A DNA stretch of 64,000 bases from an uncultured Duncaniella sp. (lineage in GTDB: Bacteria > Bacteroidota > Bacteroidia > Bacteroidales > Muribaculaceae), in assembly GCA_910578615.1 (NCBI GenBank), contig CAJTRI010000001.1, positions 124,001 to 188,000 of the forward strand. The letters run 5' to 3'. How positions within the stretch are numbered: position 1 is the first letter of the stretch; every line of letters starts with the position of its first letter. The notes beneath the pieces were generated by a model. That model was not told the origin of the DNA, made no database searches, and saw only the letters and a program-made list of their open reading frames with translations. Positions 44,657 through 53,160 of the stretch are shown piece by piece. The position numbers and the translations under genes were made by a program.

Positions 44657-46066
44657 ATGACCGTCAACGAATTTGCCGCCCGAGTGGCCTCCAACCTACC
44701 CTATCGCCCCAACCACCAGCAGGAACTTCTCATCGGGGCTTTGGCGCGTTTTTGCTCGTCGGCCACGCCAAGCGACTCGGTCTTCATCATAAACGGCTAT
44801 GCCGGTACGGGAAAGACTTCTCTGACAGGCGCCCTTGTCAAGAGTCTGCGCGAGGCAAGGCGCGAGGTGGTGCTACTCGCCCCGACCGGGCGTGCGGCCA
44901 AGGTGTTTGCCGCCCATGCCGGCCATCCTGCATATACCATCCATCGCAAGATATATCGTGGGCCGACCGGCGACCTCACCGGCGGTAACACCATGATGCA
45001 GCGCAATACTCTCGCCAATGCCGTCTTTATAGTCGATGAGGCCTCCATGATAGGTGACGCGACAGCCGAGGGTGGTGTGAGCCTTATTGATGACCTTGTG
45101 GAATATGTCTTCACCGGCGACAACTGCCGCCTCATCCTTCTTGGAGATGTGGCACAGCTTCCACCTGTCGGCTCTACTGACTCTCCCGCCATGCGGCCTG
45201 ACACATTCAAGCGGCTCGGGCTTCACGTAAGCCGTGCCACCATTACCGACACAGCCCGTCAGGCCCGCTCCTCAGGCATACTGAGAAATGCTACATGGCT
45301 GCGCCGGGCCATGCTCGTCGACCCTCTTCCCTCCCCCCGCCTTGTCACGGACGGATTTGACGATGTGCATATTATCGAAAACGATGACGTGGCCGACATA
45401 ATCGGAGAGTGTTATCGTGCGGACGGCCCTGACGAGACCATTATCGTCACGCGTTCCAACCGCCGTGCCACGGCGTTCAATCTCGGTATCCGCACGCGGG
45501 TACTTGACTTTGAGGAGGAACTCTGTAAGGGTGAGAGACTTCTTGTCGCCAAAAACAACTATATGTGGAGTGCTAAGATAAAGGAGCTGGACTTTATAGC
45601 CAACGGTGATGTCGGGATAGTCACGGCAATACATTCCACCGAGGAGCGCTATGGATTCCGATTCGCCAACGTGACGCTCAGTCTCCCGGATCGCGACATA
45701 GATGTGGATTGCCGCATATTTCTCGACACGCTTACTGACGAGAACGCCTCGGTCTCGCGCGAGCAGATGCAGAGTCTCGCCGAGGCCTGTATGGCCGATC
45801 CTGAGCGCAACTCTCCCGACCTGTCGTGGGAACAGCGTCTCAGGCGTCTGCGCACCGATCCTTATTTCAACGCCTTGCAGGTCAAATATGCCTACGCTGT
45901 CACATGCTACAAGGCCCAGGGCGCCCAGTGGGCCAATGTCGTAGTAGATCTCGGAGGAATCCCTGTCGAGAGCCAGGGACTCGACTTCTACCGATGGCTC
46001 TATACGGCCGTCACACGGGCCACGCGCCGTCTGTTCTTCCTCAATCCCGGAGAGATGGCTGAATGA
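44657..46066 (+). CDS. ATP-dependent DNA helicase, RecD/Pif1-like (AAA_30/UvrD_C_2)
   Basis: A 469-residue superfamily 1 helicase. Walker A is NGYAGTGKTSL (about residue 43), the Walker B region is NAVFIVDEASMIGD, motif III is LILLGDVAQLPPVGS, and the C-terminal motifs are YAVTCYKAQGAQWANVVVD and YTAVTRATRRLFFLNPGE. This is the short RecD2-like type common in Bacteroidetes; it lacks the long N-terminal domain of RecD2. The start at 44657 is preferred over 44630, which would overlap the promoter. Role in repair or recombination is inferred from the family. Confidence 0.88.
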   Translation: MTVNEFAARVASNLPYRPNHQQELLIGALARFCSSATPSDSVFIINGYAGTGKTSLTGALVKSLREARREVVLLAPTGRAAKVFAAHAGHPAYTIHRKIYRGPTGDLTGGNTMMQRNTLANAVFIVDEASMIGDATAEGGVSLIDDLVEYVFTGDNCRLILLGDVAQLPPVGSTDSPAMRPDTFKRLGLHVSRATITDTARQARSSGILRNATWLRRAMLVDPLPSPRLVTDGFDDVHIIENDDVADIIGECYRADGPDETIIVTRSNRRATAFNLGIRTRVLDFEEELCKGERLLVAKNNYMWSAKIKELDFIANGDVGIVTAIHSTEERYGFRFANVTLSLPDRDIDVDCRIFLDTLTDENASVSREQMQSLAEACMADPERNSPDLSWEQRLRRLRTDPYFNALQVKYAYAVTCYKAQGAQWANVVVDLGGIPVESQGLDFYRWLYTAVTRATRRLFFLNPGEMAE

Positions 46067-46170
46067 GGCGGGGATGTCCGCATCCTCCGTCAGACCTGCA
46101 TCAACGTGCGCCTTCTCGCAGCCCGTAAGGCTATTTTCAAGACGCTGAGGCGAAATGGTGTTACGAAATA

Positions 46171-46212
46171 CTTGCCATTTGCTGATAAATTCGCTAAATT
46201 TGCGTAAATTTG
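46171..46212 (+). promoter_or_regulatory. Promoter region of the pseudokinase operon
   Basis: Two overlapping candidates are visible: CTTG (46171-46174) with TAAATTTG (46195-46202) at 20 bp, and TTTG (46178-46181) with a second TAAATTTG (46205-46212) at 23 bp. Both precede the ATG at 46248 and lie after the in-frame ATG at 46155, which is therefore unlikely to be used. Confidence 0.6.
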
Positions 46213-46247
46213 CATTACTGCATGTACCTTTAAACCAACAAGAAGAT

Positions 46248-47024
46248 ATGCCCGAGAACCCTCCCGCCGCCCCGGTCGATGCGAAATGGACCGAGATTGA
46301 ACACCTCCCCGAATGGGACGAGGAATTTTATCATGTCTATACCGCTAAGAAGCATGGCAAATGGCTGATGCTTAAAACCCTGCGTCCCGAGTTGAAGGGG
46401 ATTTCGGAGTATGAGAAGATGATAGAGAAGGAATTCGAGGTGCGTTACAATCTGGCACATCCACATATCATCATGATCAATGATTTCGAGGAGGTGCCGG
46501 GACTGGGGATGTGCATAATCACCGATGATGTCTACGGAGACTCCCTTGCCAAGCTGATACGGGAGAAGAAGGTGACAGACGACCATATCTATAAGCTCCA
46601 CCACCAGCTTCTTGACGCGCTTGACTATATCCAGACCAATCATCTGGCCCATCATCCGCTTGATTCCTCACGTGTCATCTTTACCGAGAATATAGGTAAC
46701 CTCAAACTCATCGACGTGGGATTTGACCAGAAGAACTTCCTGACCCATGCGGACACGGCTGAGGATATCTATAACTACGGTGTCCTTCTCAACGAGGCTC
46801 TGGATGCCGTGGAGACACAGCATCCCCGCTTGCGCCGCATAGCCGCGCGTTGTGTCAATCCCGATCCTTCCAAACGTTACCCCACTCTCAACGCCCTGCG
46901 CCTCGCCCTTGCCGACAAGCGCGAGAGAATGCTTTTTATTGCAATCATACTGTTCCTGCTGGCCATGATAGCCCTGCTCCTCTGGTTGAATTCGGCTTTC
47001 AGGCCAGTCCCACAAATTTCCTGA
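46248..47024 (+). CDS. Membrane-anchored protein kinase-like protein (probable pseudokinase)
   Basis: A 258-residue kinase fold. The VAIK-type lysine (WLMLKTLRPEL), the helix-C glutamate (EKEFEVRYNL) and a DVG in place of DFG (LKLIDVGFD) are present. The catalytic loop reads LAHHPLDSSRVIF where active kinases have HRDLKPxN: the catalytic Asp is Pro and the metal-binding Asn is Arg. No glycine-rich loop is seen. One transmembrane helix at the C terminus (MLFIAIILFLLAMIALLLWL) leaves the kinase domain in the cytoplasm. It is the first gene of a surface-glycan-type operon, 3 bp before the GNAT-like gene. A regulatory or scaffolding role is inferred. Confidence 0.8.
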   Translation: MPENPPAAPVDAKWTEIEHLPEWDEEFYHVYTAKKHGKWLMLKTLRPELKGISEYEKMIEKEFEVRYNLAHPHIIMINDFEEVPGLGMCIITDDVYGDSLAKLIREKKVTDDHIYKLHHQLLDALDYIQTNHLAHHPLDSSRVIFTENIGNLKLIDVGFDQKNFLTHADTAEDIYNYGVLLNEALDAVETQHPRLRRIAARCVNPDPSKRYPTLNALRLALADKRERMLFIAIILFLLAMIALLLWLNSAFRPVPQIS

Positions 47025-47027
47025 CCC

Positions 47028-48158
47028 ATGTCTGTTACAATCAAAGCCATATCACCCTCCAAGAAAGAACTGACCGACTATGTGAAGTTCGGTATCGACC
47101 TTTACAAGAACAACCCATACTATGTCCCGCCACTGATATCTGACGATGTCGCCACGCTCACCCCTTCAAAGAATCCCGCGTTTGACTTCTGCGATTCGCA
47201 GTCGTTCATGGCTTATCGTGACGGACGTCCCGTAGGGAGGATTACGGCGATTGTCAACAGGCTTCTCAATGAAAAGAGCGGAAAGAAGGAGGCGAGATTC
47301 GGTTTTGTGGACTATGTGGACGATGCCGAGGTGGCTGACTCGCTTTTTGATGCAGCCGAGGACTGGGCGCGCTCCAAGGGGATGACCGAGATGGTAGGCC
47401 CTATGGGTTTTTCCGATATGGATCACGAAGGTATGCTCATCGAGGGTTTTGACGAGATGGGCACCATGGCCACTATATACAATCATCCTTACTATCGTTC
47501 CCATGTGGAACGTCGCGGATATACAAAGGATACTGACTGGGTGGAATACCGTATCACCATCCCTGACCGTATACCCGAGAAGATGCAGCGCATAGCCGAG
47601 CTGGTGATGCGGAAATATAATCTCCGTATAGTCAAGTATACGTCAGGCAAGAAGATAAAGGCCGAATATGGCGAGGCTATCTTCGAGCTTATAAACGAGG
47701 CTTATTCCGACCTCTACGGATATTCTCCGCTGACAAGGCGCCAGATAGAATATTACATCGACATGTACCTCGGCCTTCTGCGGCTCGACTATGTGAGCCT
47801 TGTGGTTGACGCTTCCGACCGTCTGATAGGTGTTGGTGTCACCATTCCCTCTCTGTCGGCCGCGTTGCGCAAGAGCGGCGGAAAACTGCTTCCCTTGGGA
47901 TGGTGGCATCTGCTACGCGCCATGAAGGGACATAACGATGTGGTCGATCTGATGCTTATCGCCGTCAGGCCCGAATACCAGTCAAAGGGTGTGAACTCGC
48001 TCTTCTTTTATGACCTCCTCAACCTCTATATCCGTGACGGCGTGAAGTTTGCCGAGACCAACCTTGAACTGGAAGAAAATCTCAACGTGCAGTCACAATG
48101 GGAATACTTCGAGCGTCGTCTTCACCGGCGGCGCCGTGCGTTCCGCAAACAGCTCTGA
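47028..48158 (+). CDS. GNAT-like N-acyltransferase family protein
   Basis: A 376-residue cytoplasmic protein. The N-terminal half contains YKNNPYYVPPLISDDVATLTP and FMAYRDGRPVGRITAIVN, and the C-terminal half contains LIAVRPEYQSKGVNSLFFYDLLNLYIRDG, the acetyl-CoA pyrophosphate-loop type segment, with an ETNLELEENLNVQSQWEYF ending. This is the pattern of the large two-lobed GNAT proteins of Bacteroidetes whose substrate is not known. It starts 3 bp after the pseudokinase and shares one base with the next gene (TGATG). Confidence 0.8.
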   Translation: MSVTIKAISPSKKELTDYVKFGIDLYKNNPYYVPPLISDDVATLTPSKNPAFDFCDSQSFMAYRDGRPVGRITAIVNRLLNEKSGKKEARFGFVDYVDDAEVADSLFDAAEDWARSKGMTEMVGPMGFSDMDHEGMLIEGFDEMGTMATIYNHPYYRSHVERRGYTKDTDWVEYRITIPDRIPEKMQRIAELVMRKYNLRIVKYTSGKKIKAEYGEAIFELINEAYSDLYGYSPLTRRQIEYYIDMYLGLLRLDYVSLVVDASDRLIGVGVTIPSLSAALRKSGGKLLPLGWWHLLRAMKGHNDVVDLMLIAVRPEYQSKGVNSLFFYDLLNLYIRDGVKFAETNLELEENLNVQSQWEYFERRLHRRRRAFRKQL

Positions 48159-49306
48159 TGGGGCCGGGACGTTTGAAAATACTCCTTCTCGGTGACGCGA
48201 GCAACTTCCACCACACTCTGGCTTCGGGGTTGGAGCGTCTGGGACATGACGTCACCGTGGCCTCGGAGGGCGGTGGATGGATGAGAACCGCTAAGGATAT
48301 TGACATATCGCGTCCGCTGGCCGGCAGATTAGGCGGTATGGCATTATGGCTGCGCCTGCTGTCTGGATTGCGTAAGAAGCTTACCGGCTTTGACGTGGTA
48401 TCAATACATTCTACCGGGTTTCTCAGTCTGCGTCCGCATCGCGTAAGGGCTGTCTATGACTACATCCTTCCGCGTAACCGTGGTGTGTTTCATTCCGTAC
48501 TTGGCACGACTCCGTCATATGTCATGGAATGCATTGATCCCGAGACTGTCCTGAGATACAATGAGTTCAGGCTCTTCGGGTGTGAGTCTCCCTACTGTAT
48601 GGAACATCCGGGCATAGTGGACGAATGGCTTTCCCCCCCTCTCGTGGGGCTTGAACGCCGTATCAATGACACAATCCTCGGAGGAGTCACTGCCCTCTAT
48701 GAATATGACGTGGCGCTGCGGCGCGCACTTCCGCCGGATAGGATCGCATACGGGGGTATTCCTGTGGATACATCCTCGATTCCGGCTGTCGGATTGCCTG
48801 ACCGTATAGGGAGGGTGAGGATATTCCTCGGACGCCATAAAGGACGTCTTGCCGAGAAAGGTACCGACATCCTTGAAGCCGCAGCCCGTGCCGTTGTGGA
48901 GCGCTATCCCGATAAGGCCGAGCTGGTGATAGTGGAGAACCGTCCCTATGATGAGTATCTTTCCCTCCTTCGCTCGGCCCACATAGTCCTTGACCAGCTT
49001 TATAGTTACAGTCCGGCCACCAACGCCCTTCTGGCCATGGCCATGGGGCTGACCACCGTCTCGGGTGGGGACGAGGCATATTATGACTTTATCGGTGAAC
49101 GTGAGATGCGTCCTGTCCTCCATGTCGAGCCTGACTATGAGAGTGCCCGTGCGGTTCTCGAACATGCTGTCCTGAATCCTGAGACACTGAAAGTCCGTGG
49201 ACGGGAGGGAAGAAGATTCGTCGAAAAACATAACGACTACGTGGTGGTGGCGCGCCGGAACGTAGACTTCTGGACGCGTCGTCTTGCAGAGGAGGGGCGC
49301 TTGTGA
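48158..49306 (+). CDS. GT-B-fold glycosyltransferase (GT4-like)
   Basis: A 382-residue cytoplasmic glycosyltransferase. The N-terminal lobe begins LKILLLGDASNFHHTLASGLERLGHDVTVAS, the typical GT-B start. The C-terminal lobe has IFLGRHKGRLAEKGTDILEAAARAV and a donor-binding E-x7-type zone (SYSPATNALLAMAMGLTTVSGG). Donor and acceptor are unknown. I chose ATG at 48158, which shares a base with the previous stop; the frame upstream of it overlaps the GNAT-like gene. It is the third gene of the operon. Confidence 0.85.
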   Translation: MGPGRLKILLLGDASNFHHTLASGLERLGHDVTVASEGGGWMRTAKDIDISRPLAGRLGGMALWLRLLSGLRKKLTGFDVVSIHSTGFLSLRPHRVRAVYDYILPRNRGVFHSVLGTTPSYVMECIDPETVLRYNEFRLFGCESPYCMEHPGIVDEWLSPPLVGLERRINDTILGGVTALYEYDVALRRALPPDRIAYGGIPVDTSSIPAVGLPDRIGRVRIFLGRHKGRLAEKGTDILEAAARAVVERYPDKAELVIVENRPYDEYLSLLRSAHIVLDQLYSYSPATNALLAMAMGLTTVSGGDEAYYDFIGEREMRPVLHVEPDYESARAVLEHAVLNPETLKVRGREGRRFVEKHNDYVVVARRNVDFWTRRLAEEGRL

Positions 49307-50121
49307 TGACTCTTGACGTGCTCATATCCACTCATGGCCCCGAGGGTATACGCCGTGTCGGGCGCATGAATATGCCGTCTGTCGAAGGTGTGAGATATAT
49401 AGTCACATGGCAGGGGCATGGAGGGGCAGAAATTCCTCCGTCCCTTCTCACGCGCGATGATGTGGAGGTGTGCCGTGTTGAGAGCATGGGGCTTAGCCGT
49501 AACCGTAACGAGGGAATATCACGTTCACGGGCCGATATCTATCTGATTGCCGATGATGACCTTCGCTACACGATGCACGATCTTCGCGGTGTGATAGAGG
49601 CCTTTGAGAAACGTCCGTCCATGGATGTGGCTGTCTTTATGTATGACGGCCCTGACGGCAAGTCCTATCCCGCAGTGGAAACCCCGCTTTTCCCTTTGCC
49701 ACGTGGCTACTTCCCCACCTCGTTCGAGATAGCCGTCAGACGGTCGGAACGCACCTCGGTGATGAGGTTTGATCCACGTTTCGGACTCGGTTCGGGGGTG
49801 TTCCATGTAGGCGAGGAGGACGTTTTCCTACTTCACGGGCGCTCTCTCGGGCTTGACATGCGCTTTATACCCCATCGGGTGACCACTCATGCCGGTCTGA
49901 CTACCGGGTTGCGTCAGATAAGTGACCCTCGGGTTCTGCGAGGTGCCGGTGCCGGAATCTTCTATTATTATCCCGTGACGGCCGTTCTGCGTGTCCCCCT
50001 AAAAGCATGGAGGCTGTCACGCTCGGGCCGTGCGCCTTTGTTCCGTTCGCTTGTACAGCTTGCAATCGGGGCCTTGTATGCAGCCATCTTACTCCGAAAA
50101 CCATGGGAAACCCCTCTCTGA
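49306..50121 (+). CDS. Family 2-like glycosyltransferase (GT-A fold)
   Basis: A 271-residue glycosyltransferase. It starts LDVLISTHGPEGIRR, and the GLSRNRNEGISRSRADIYLIADDDL segment holds the acceptor-loop pattern and the DDD metal/nucleotide-sugar motif (about residues 75-85). A hydrophobic C-terminal stretch (LVQLAIGALYAAILL) may attach it to the membrane. The ATG at 49306 shares its A with the previous stop (TGATG); a GTG at 49303 is also in frame. The last 19 bp overlap the flippase gene. Sugar unknown. Confidence 0.84.
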   Translation: MTLDVLISTHGPEGIRRVGRMNMPSVEGVRYIVTWQGHGGAEIPPSLLTRDDVEVCRVESMGLSRNRNEGISRSRADIYLIADDDLRYTMHDLRGVIEAFEKRPSMDVAVFMYDGPDGKSYPAVETPLFPLPRGYFPTSFEIAVRRSERTSVMRFDPRFGLGSGVFHVGEEDVFLLHGRSLGLDMRFIPHRVTTHAGLTTGLRQISDPRVLRGAGAGIFYYYPVTAVLRVPLKAWRLSRSGRAPLFRSLVQLAIGALYAAILLRKPWETPL

Positions 50122-51545
50122 GACATCACGGAAACGCTCTCTCACGCACCGTGTTCAAGGCCATGGGGGTCTTTGGCGGTATGCAGGTGTTCTCTATCCT
50201 CTGCGGCATAGTGAGGATAAAGCTTATAGCTGTCTGGCTCGGGACGGCCGGCGTGGGGTTGTTTGCTATCTTCAATTCCGCCGTTACCCTTGTCTCCGGG
50301 TTCTCCCAGCTCAACCTGCGCACGAGCGCCGTCCGTGCTATCGCATCGGGGCATGATGGCAGGTCGCTCGCGTCGGTCATCTATTCCGTCAGGAAACTGG
50401 CGTTGTGGCTCGGGCTGGCCGGCGTGGCCGTAATGCTACTCTCGGCTCCTGTTTTCAGTTTGCGCACGTTCGGCTCATTCGAGATGACAGGCAGTTTTAT
50501 GCTCCTTGCGGTCGCGGTCTTCGTTATGTCGCTGACCATGGCTGAACAGGCCGCTCTCCAAGGCCTTGAACGTATGCGCGCTCTTGCCATCAGCAATATC
50601 CGGGGTGTAGGTATAGGGCTGGTGGTCAGTCTGCCATTACTCTATTTTTTCAGAATGGAGAGCGTGGCATGGGTCATAATGGCTTATTCTTTCACAACGT
50701 GGCTTGGTGTGAGGTGGTCGAGGGCCGAGGTGACTCTTGCAGGGCCTGCGCCCAAGGTCAGGGAGGTGTGGGAAATCGGACGCCCTATACTTATAATGGG
50801 TTTCTATCTTACTCTTGCGGCCGTTCTTGCGGAATTGTGCTCTTATATCTTCATCGCCTATCTCAACCACAGTGGTGGCACTTCGGAAGTCGGACTGTTC
50901 CAGTCGGGCTACACCATTGTCAACCGCTATATGGGCATGGTGTTTTCAGCCATAGGGATGGAGTTTTTTCCTCGTCTCACCTCGGCTTCTGTCTCTCCCT
51001 GTCGGACACGCATCTTCGTGGCTCATGAGATTCTGCTCCTTACCATGGTGATGCTCGGGATTGTCTCGATTTTCATTCCTTTGGCTCCGTTGGGAGTGAG
51101 GATGCTCTATACCTCGGATTTTCTTGCTATCGTCCCGTTTGTGATTTTGTCAATGCCGGGGGTGATTATTCAGGGTGTTAGCTGGTGTCTGGCCTATGTC
51201 ATACTTGCCCGTGGTGACGGACGTGTCTATATGGCGGTTGAGATATTCAGCACCCTTACCACCATAACACTCAACATATTGTTTTACCGATATTGGGGCC
51301 TTCCCGGCGTAGGACTTTCATTCACTCTTTACTATTTGGCGTATCTCTTTGTCCTCCTGCCTATATATTACAGACGCTATCGTCTCAACATCCCGGTCAG
51401 GACTATATGGATCGTTGTCACCGTCTTTGTGGCTGTATGCGTCACCTCTGCGACAGCCTTGTTGTTCAATCCGTTGTGTTCGCTATTTATTGCAGTCCCT
51501 TCCCTTCTCATCTCCATCCTATCCGTACGCCGGCTCTTGGGTTGA
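50103..51545 (+). CDS. Wzx-like O-antigen/polysaccharide flippase
   Basis: A 480-residue inner-membrane protein with about 12-14 hydrophobic helices. Its N terminus (FKAMGVFGGMQVFSILCGIVRIKLIAVWLGTAGVGLFAIFNS) matches the O-antigen translocase group of the MATE-like/PST flippases. It probably moves an undecaprenyl-linked glycan across the membrane. Start ATG 50103 lies inside the end of the preceding gene; the longer frame from 50007 lacks family likeness. No Wzy polymerase is seen here, so the exported glycan may be short or completed by genes elsewhere. Confidence 0.88.
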   Translation: MGNPSLRHHGNALSRTVFKAMGVFGGMQVFSILCGIVRIKLIAVWLGTAGVGLFAIFNSAVTLVSGFSQLNLRTSAVRAIASGHDGRSLASVIYSVRKLALWLGLAGVAVMLLSAPVFSLRTFGSFEMTGSFMLLAVAVFVMSLTMAEQAALQGLERMRALAISNIRGVGIGLVVSLPLLYFFRMESVAWVIMAYSFTTWLGVRWSRAEVTLAGPAPKVREVWEIGRPILIMGFYLTLAAVLAELCSYIFIAYLNHSGGTSEVGLFQSGYTIVNRYMGMVFSAIGMEFFPRLTSASVSPCRTRIFVAHEILLLTMVMLGIVSIFIPLAPLGVRMLYTSDFLAIVPFVILSMPGVIIQGVSWCLAYVILARGDGRVYMAVEIFSTLTTITLNILFYRYWGLPGVGLSFTLYYLAYLFVLLPIYYRRYRLNIPVRTIWIVVTVFVAVCVTSATALLFNPLCSLFIAVPSLLISILSVRRLLG

Positions 51546-51562
51546 GAATCAGGATTGGGTGT

Positions 51563-52234
51563 TCATAGATACTCTGACAGACTTTCTATGTCCGGGAGTA
51601 TTAAGGTGCCGGTGGGGATTTCTTCTATCTGGCTCTCGTCCCACGGCACACCCTTGATGAGGGCTGTGGGACATCCCAGCGCCGTTGCCGGGACTATATC
51701 CTTGTTTACGCTGTCACCAACCACGAGTGTCTCTCTCCCCGTCAGTCCCAAGGAATCCAAACCGATGCGGAATATGGCCGAATCCGGCTTGCGAACCCCT
51801 ACCCTTCCGCTGTCTGTCACCGAACGGAACAGATGCCTTATACCATATGTCCGCAAGACGGTATCAAGGTTGCCGTAGAAATTAGATACTACAGCCATAG
51901 TATAACGTCTGCCGAGGCTTTCAAGCACCTTCCGGGAACGGTTGACACATTCACGTGTCTTATTGTCGCAGTTTCGGGCTATGCGCCATGCAAGGGTGTC
52001 ATCGCTGATTCCTATACTTTGCAACTGGATTCTTATCTTCTTTTCAAGCAGATTAAGCATCGTGTCCCCCCGGCTCACAAGCGGCTGGATGCCGCGTTCT
52101 CCCGCTATATAGGCATCGCGTGACAGTTCTAAGCCTTCCTCACGGTAGGCTCTTCCGATGACGTGATACCAATGGTCGCCTCGGGAGTCTATCGTACCCC
52201 CGTAGTCAAATATTATCCCCTTGATACCTTCCAT
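51563..52234 (-). CDS. HAD-superfamily hydrolase
   Basis: A 223-residue cytoplasmic phosphatase-like enzyme. Motif I is IIFDYGGTIDSRG, where the second Asp of the usual DxD is Gly; motif II is AVVSNFYGN, the motif III Lys is in VRKPDSAIF, and motif IV is VVGDSVNKDI. A helical cap lies between about residues 17 and 95. Loss of the second Asp weakens the general acid/base, though DxGGT-type HADs with activity are known. Start ATG 52234 overlaps the upstream gene by 29 bp. It is last in the minus-strand lipid-headgroup cluster and could dephosphorylate its product or precursor. Confidence 0.84.
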   Translation of the reverse strand: MEGIKGIIFDYGGTIDSRGDHWYHVIGRAYREEGLELSRDAYIAGERGIQPLVSRGDTMLNLLEKKIRIQLQSIGISDDTLAWRIARNCDNKTRECVNRSRKVLESLGRRYTMAVVSNFYGNLDTVLRTYGIRHLFRSVTDSGRVGVRKPDSAIFRIGLDSLGLTGRETLVVGDSVNKDIVPATALGCPTALIKGVPWDESQIEEIPTGTLILPDIESLSEYL

Positions 52235-53153
52235 TTTCGAGTTCGCGGGTGAGGCGGCGGCATATTCCTTCGTGGCGGATGACCATATAGACAGCCAGTG
52301 CGTTGAGAAGGGTGAGTTCGTAGACAAAATACAGCCATGGCATTCCCATGAAGAGCGTGATGAAAAGTCCTATCGTGCGCCAGTTGAATGTGAGTATGTT
52401 GGTGTATTTCATCAACGGCAGGGACAGGCGGCGGAACTCCTTGCGGAACCCTTCGGGAATGCGTCCGTCCGGGAAACGGCGTTTCAGTTCGCGTCTCAGT
52501 CTCTGCATGGCGGGTGACGAGGCCTCCTGACCGAGAGTGTATCCAAGATAGATTCTCATTGTCAGACGTTTCCAGAAACCGGCATGTTTCTGTTCTTCAA
52601 GCTGCCGCCTGAGCGAGGTGGCGCTGTCAAGCTCGCTGCCATCCTCTCCTTTGAGGAAGTACAGATGGAACTGGCGGTAATAGTCGGCCATAGAGGCCTG
52701 TCTTGCGTGGCAGATTCCGGCGGTTCCCGCCGTCACCCACAATATCCAGTGGTGGGACTCGAAGAGCGATACCGACATGTTGCCTCTGAGCACTATGGCG
52801 ATATAGATTGATGCAAACCAGAAGTCGCCGCTCATCCCGTCAAGTATGCGCCCGAGACGTGAGTATTGCCGGGTCATGCGTGCCAGTTGTCCGTCGGCAC
52901 TGTCAAAGGAGTTGGCCCATATGAGGAGCAGCATCCCGGCTACATTGACCATAAGGTCTGGGAAGTAGAACAGCACACCGGCTCCAACCCCGAGAAATAT
53001 CGAGGCTATGGTTATGGCGTTTGGGGTGATGCCGAGCCGGGCGGCTATCTTGGCCCATACGAACCCGATCGGCCGATAGAAGGCAAGGTCGATCCGCTCC
53101 TCGGTATCCATTGATTTGAGCGAGTCCCGATATTCCTCTTTCCAGCTTCCCAT
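52206..53153 (-). CDS. CDP-alcohol phosphatidyltransferase (large form)
   Basis: A 315-residue membrane enzyme that joins a CDP-activated group to an alcohol. The signature D-x2-DG-x2-AR-x8-G-x3-D-x3-D is complete (D84 SADGQLAR ... G101 RILD GMSGD110). About six to eight helices surround it. An N-terminal amphipathic segment (EERIDLAFYRPIGFVWAKIAARLGITPN) resembles that of Bacteroidetes phosphatidylinositol-phosphate synthase-type proteins. A roughly 90-residue soluble insert follows the catalytic region (DYYRQFHLYFLKGEDGSELD...). Which alcohol it uses is not shown by the sequence. Confidence 0.88.
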   Translation of the reverse strand: MGSWKEEYRDSLKSMDTEERIDLAFYRPIGFVWAKIAARLGITPNAITIASIFLGVGAGVLFYFPDLMVNVAGMLLLIWANSFDSADGQLARMTRQYSRLGRILDGMSGDFWFASIYIAIVLRGNMSVSLFESHHWILWVTAGTAGICHARQASMADYYRQFHLYFLKGEDGSELDSATSLRRQLEEQKHAGFWKRLTMRIYLGYTLGQEASSPAMQRLRRELKRRFPDGRIPEGFRKEFRRLSLPLMKYTNILTFNWRTIGLFITLFMGMPWLYFVYELTLLNALAVYMVIRHEGICRRLTRELENGRYQGDNI

Positions 53154-53160
53154 TATTCAG

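Noticed and set aside
50007..50102. 32-residue N-terminal extension of the flippase
   Set aside because: It lies wholly inside the preceding glycosyltransferase gene in another frame. The family-like sequence begins soon after ATG 50103.
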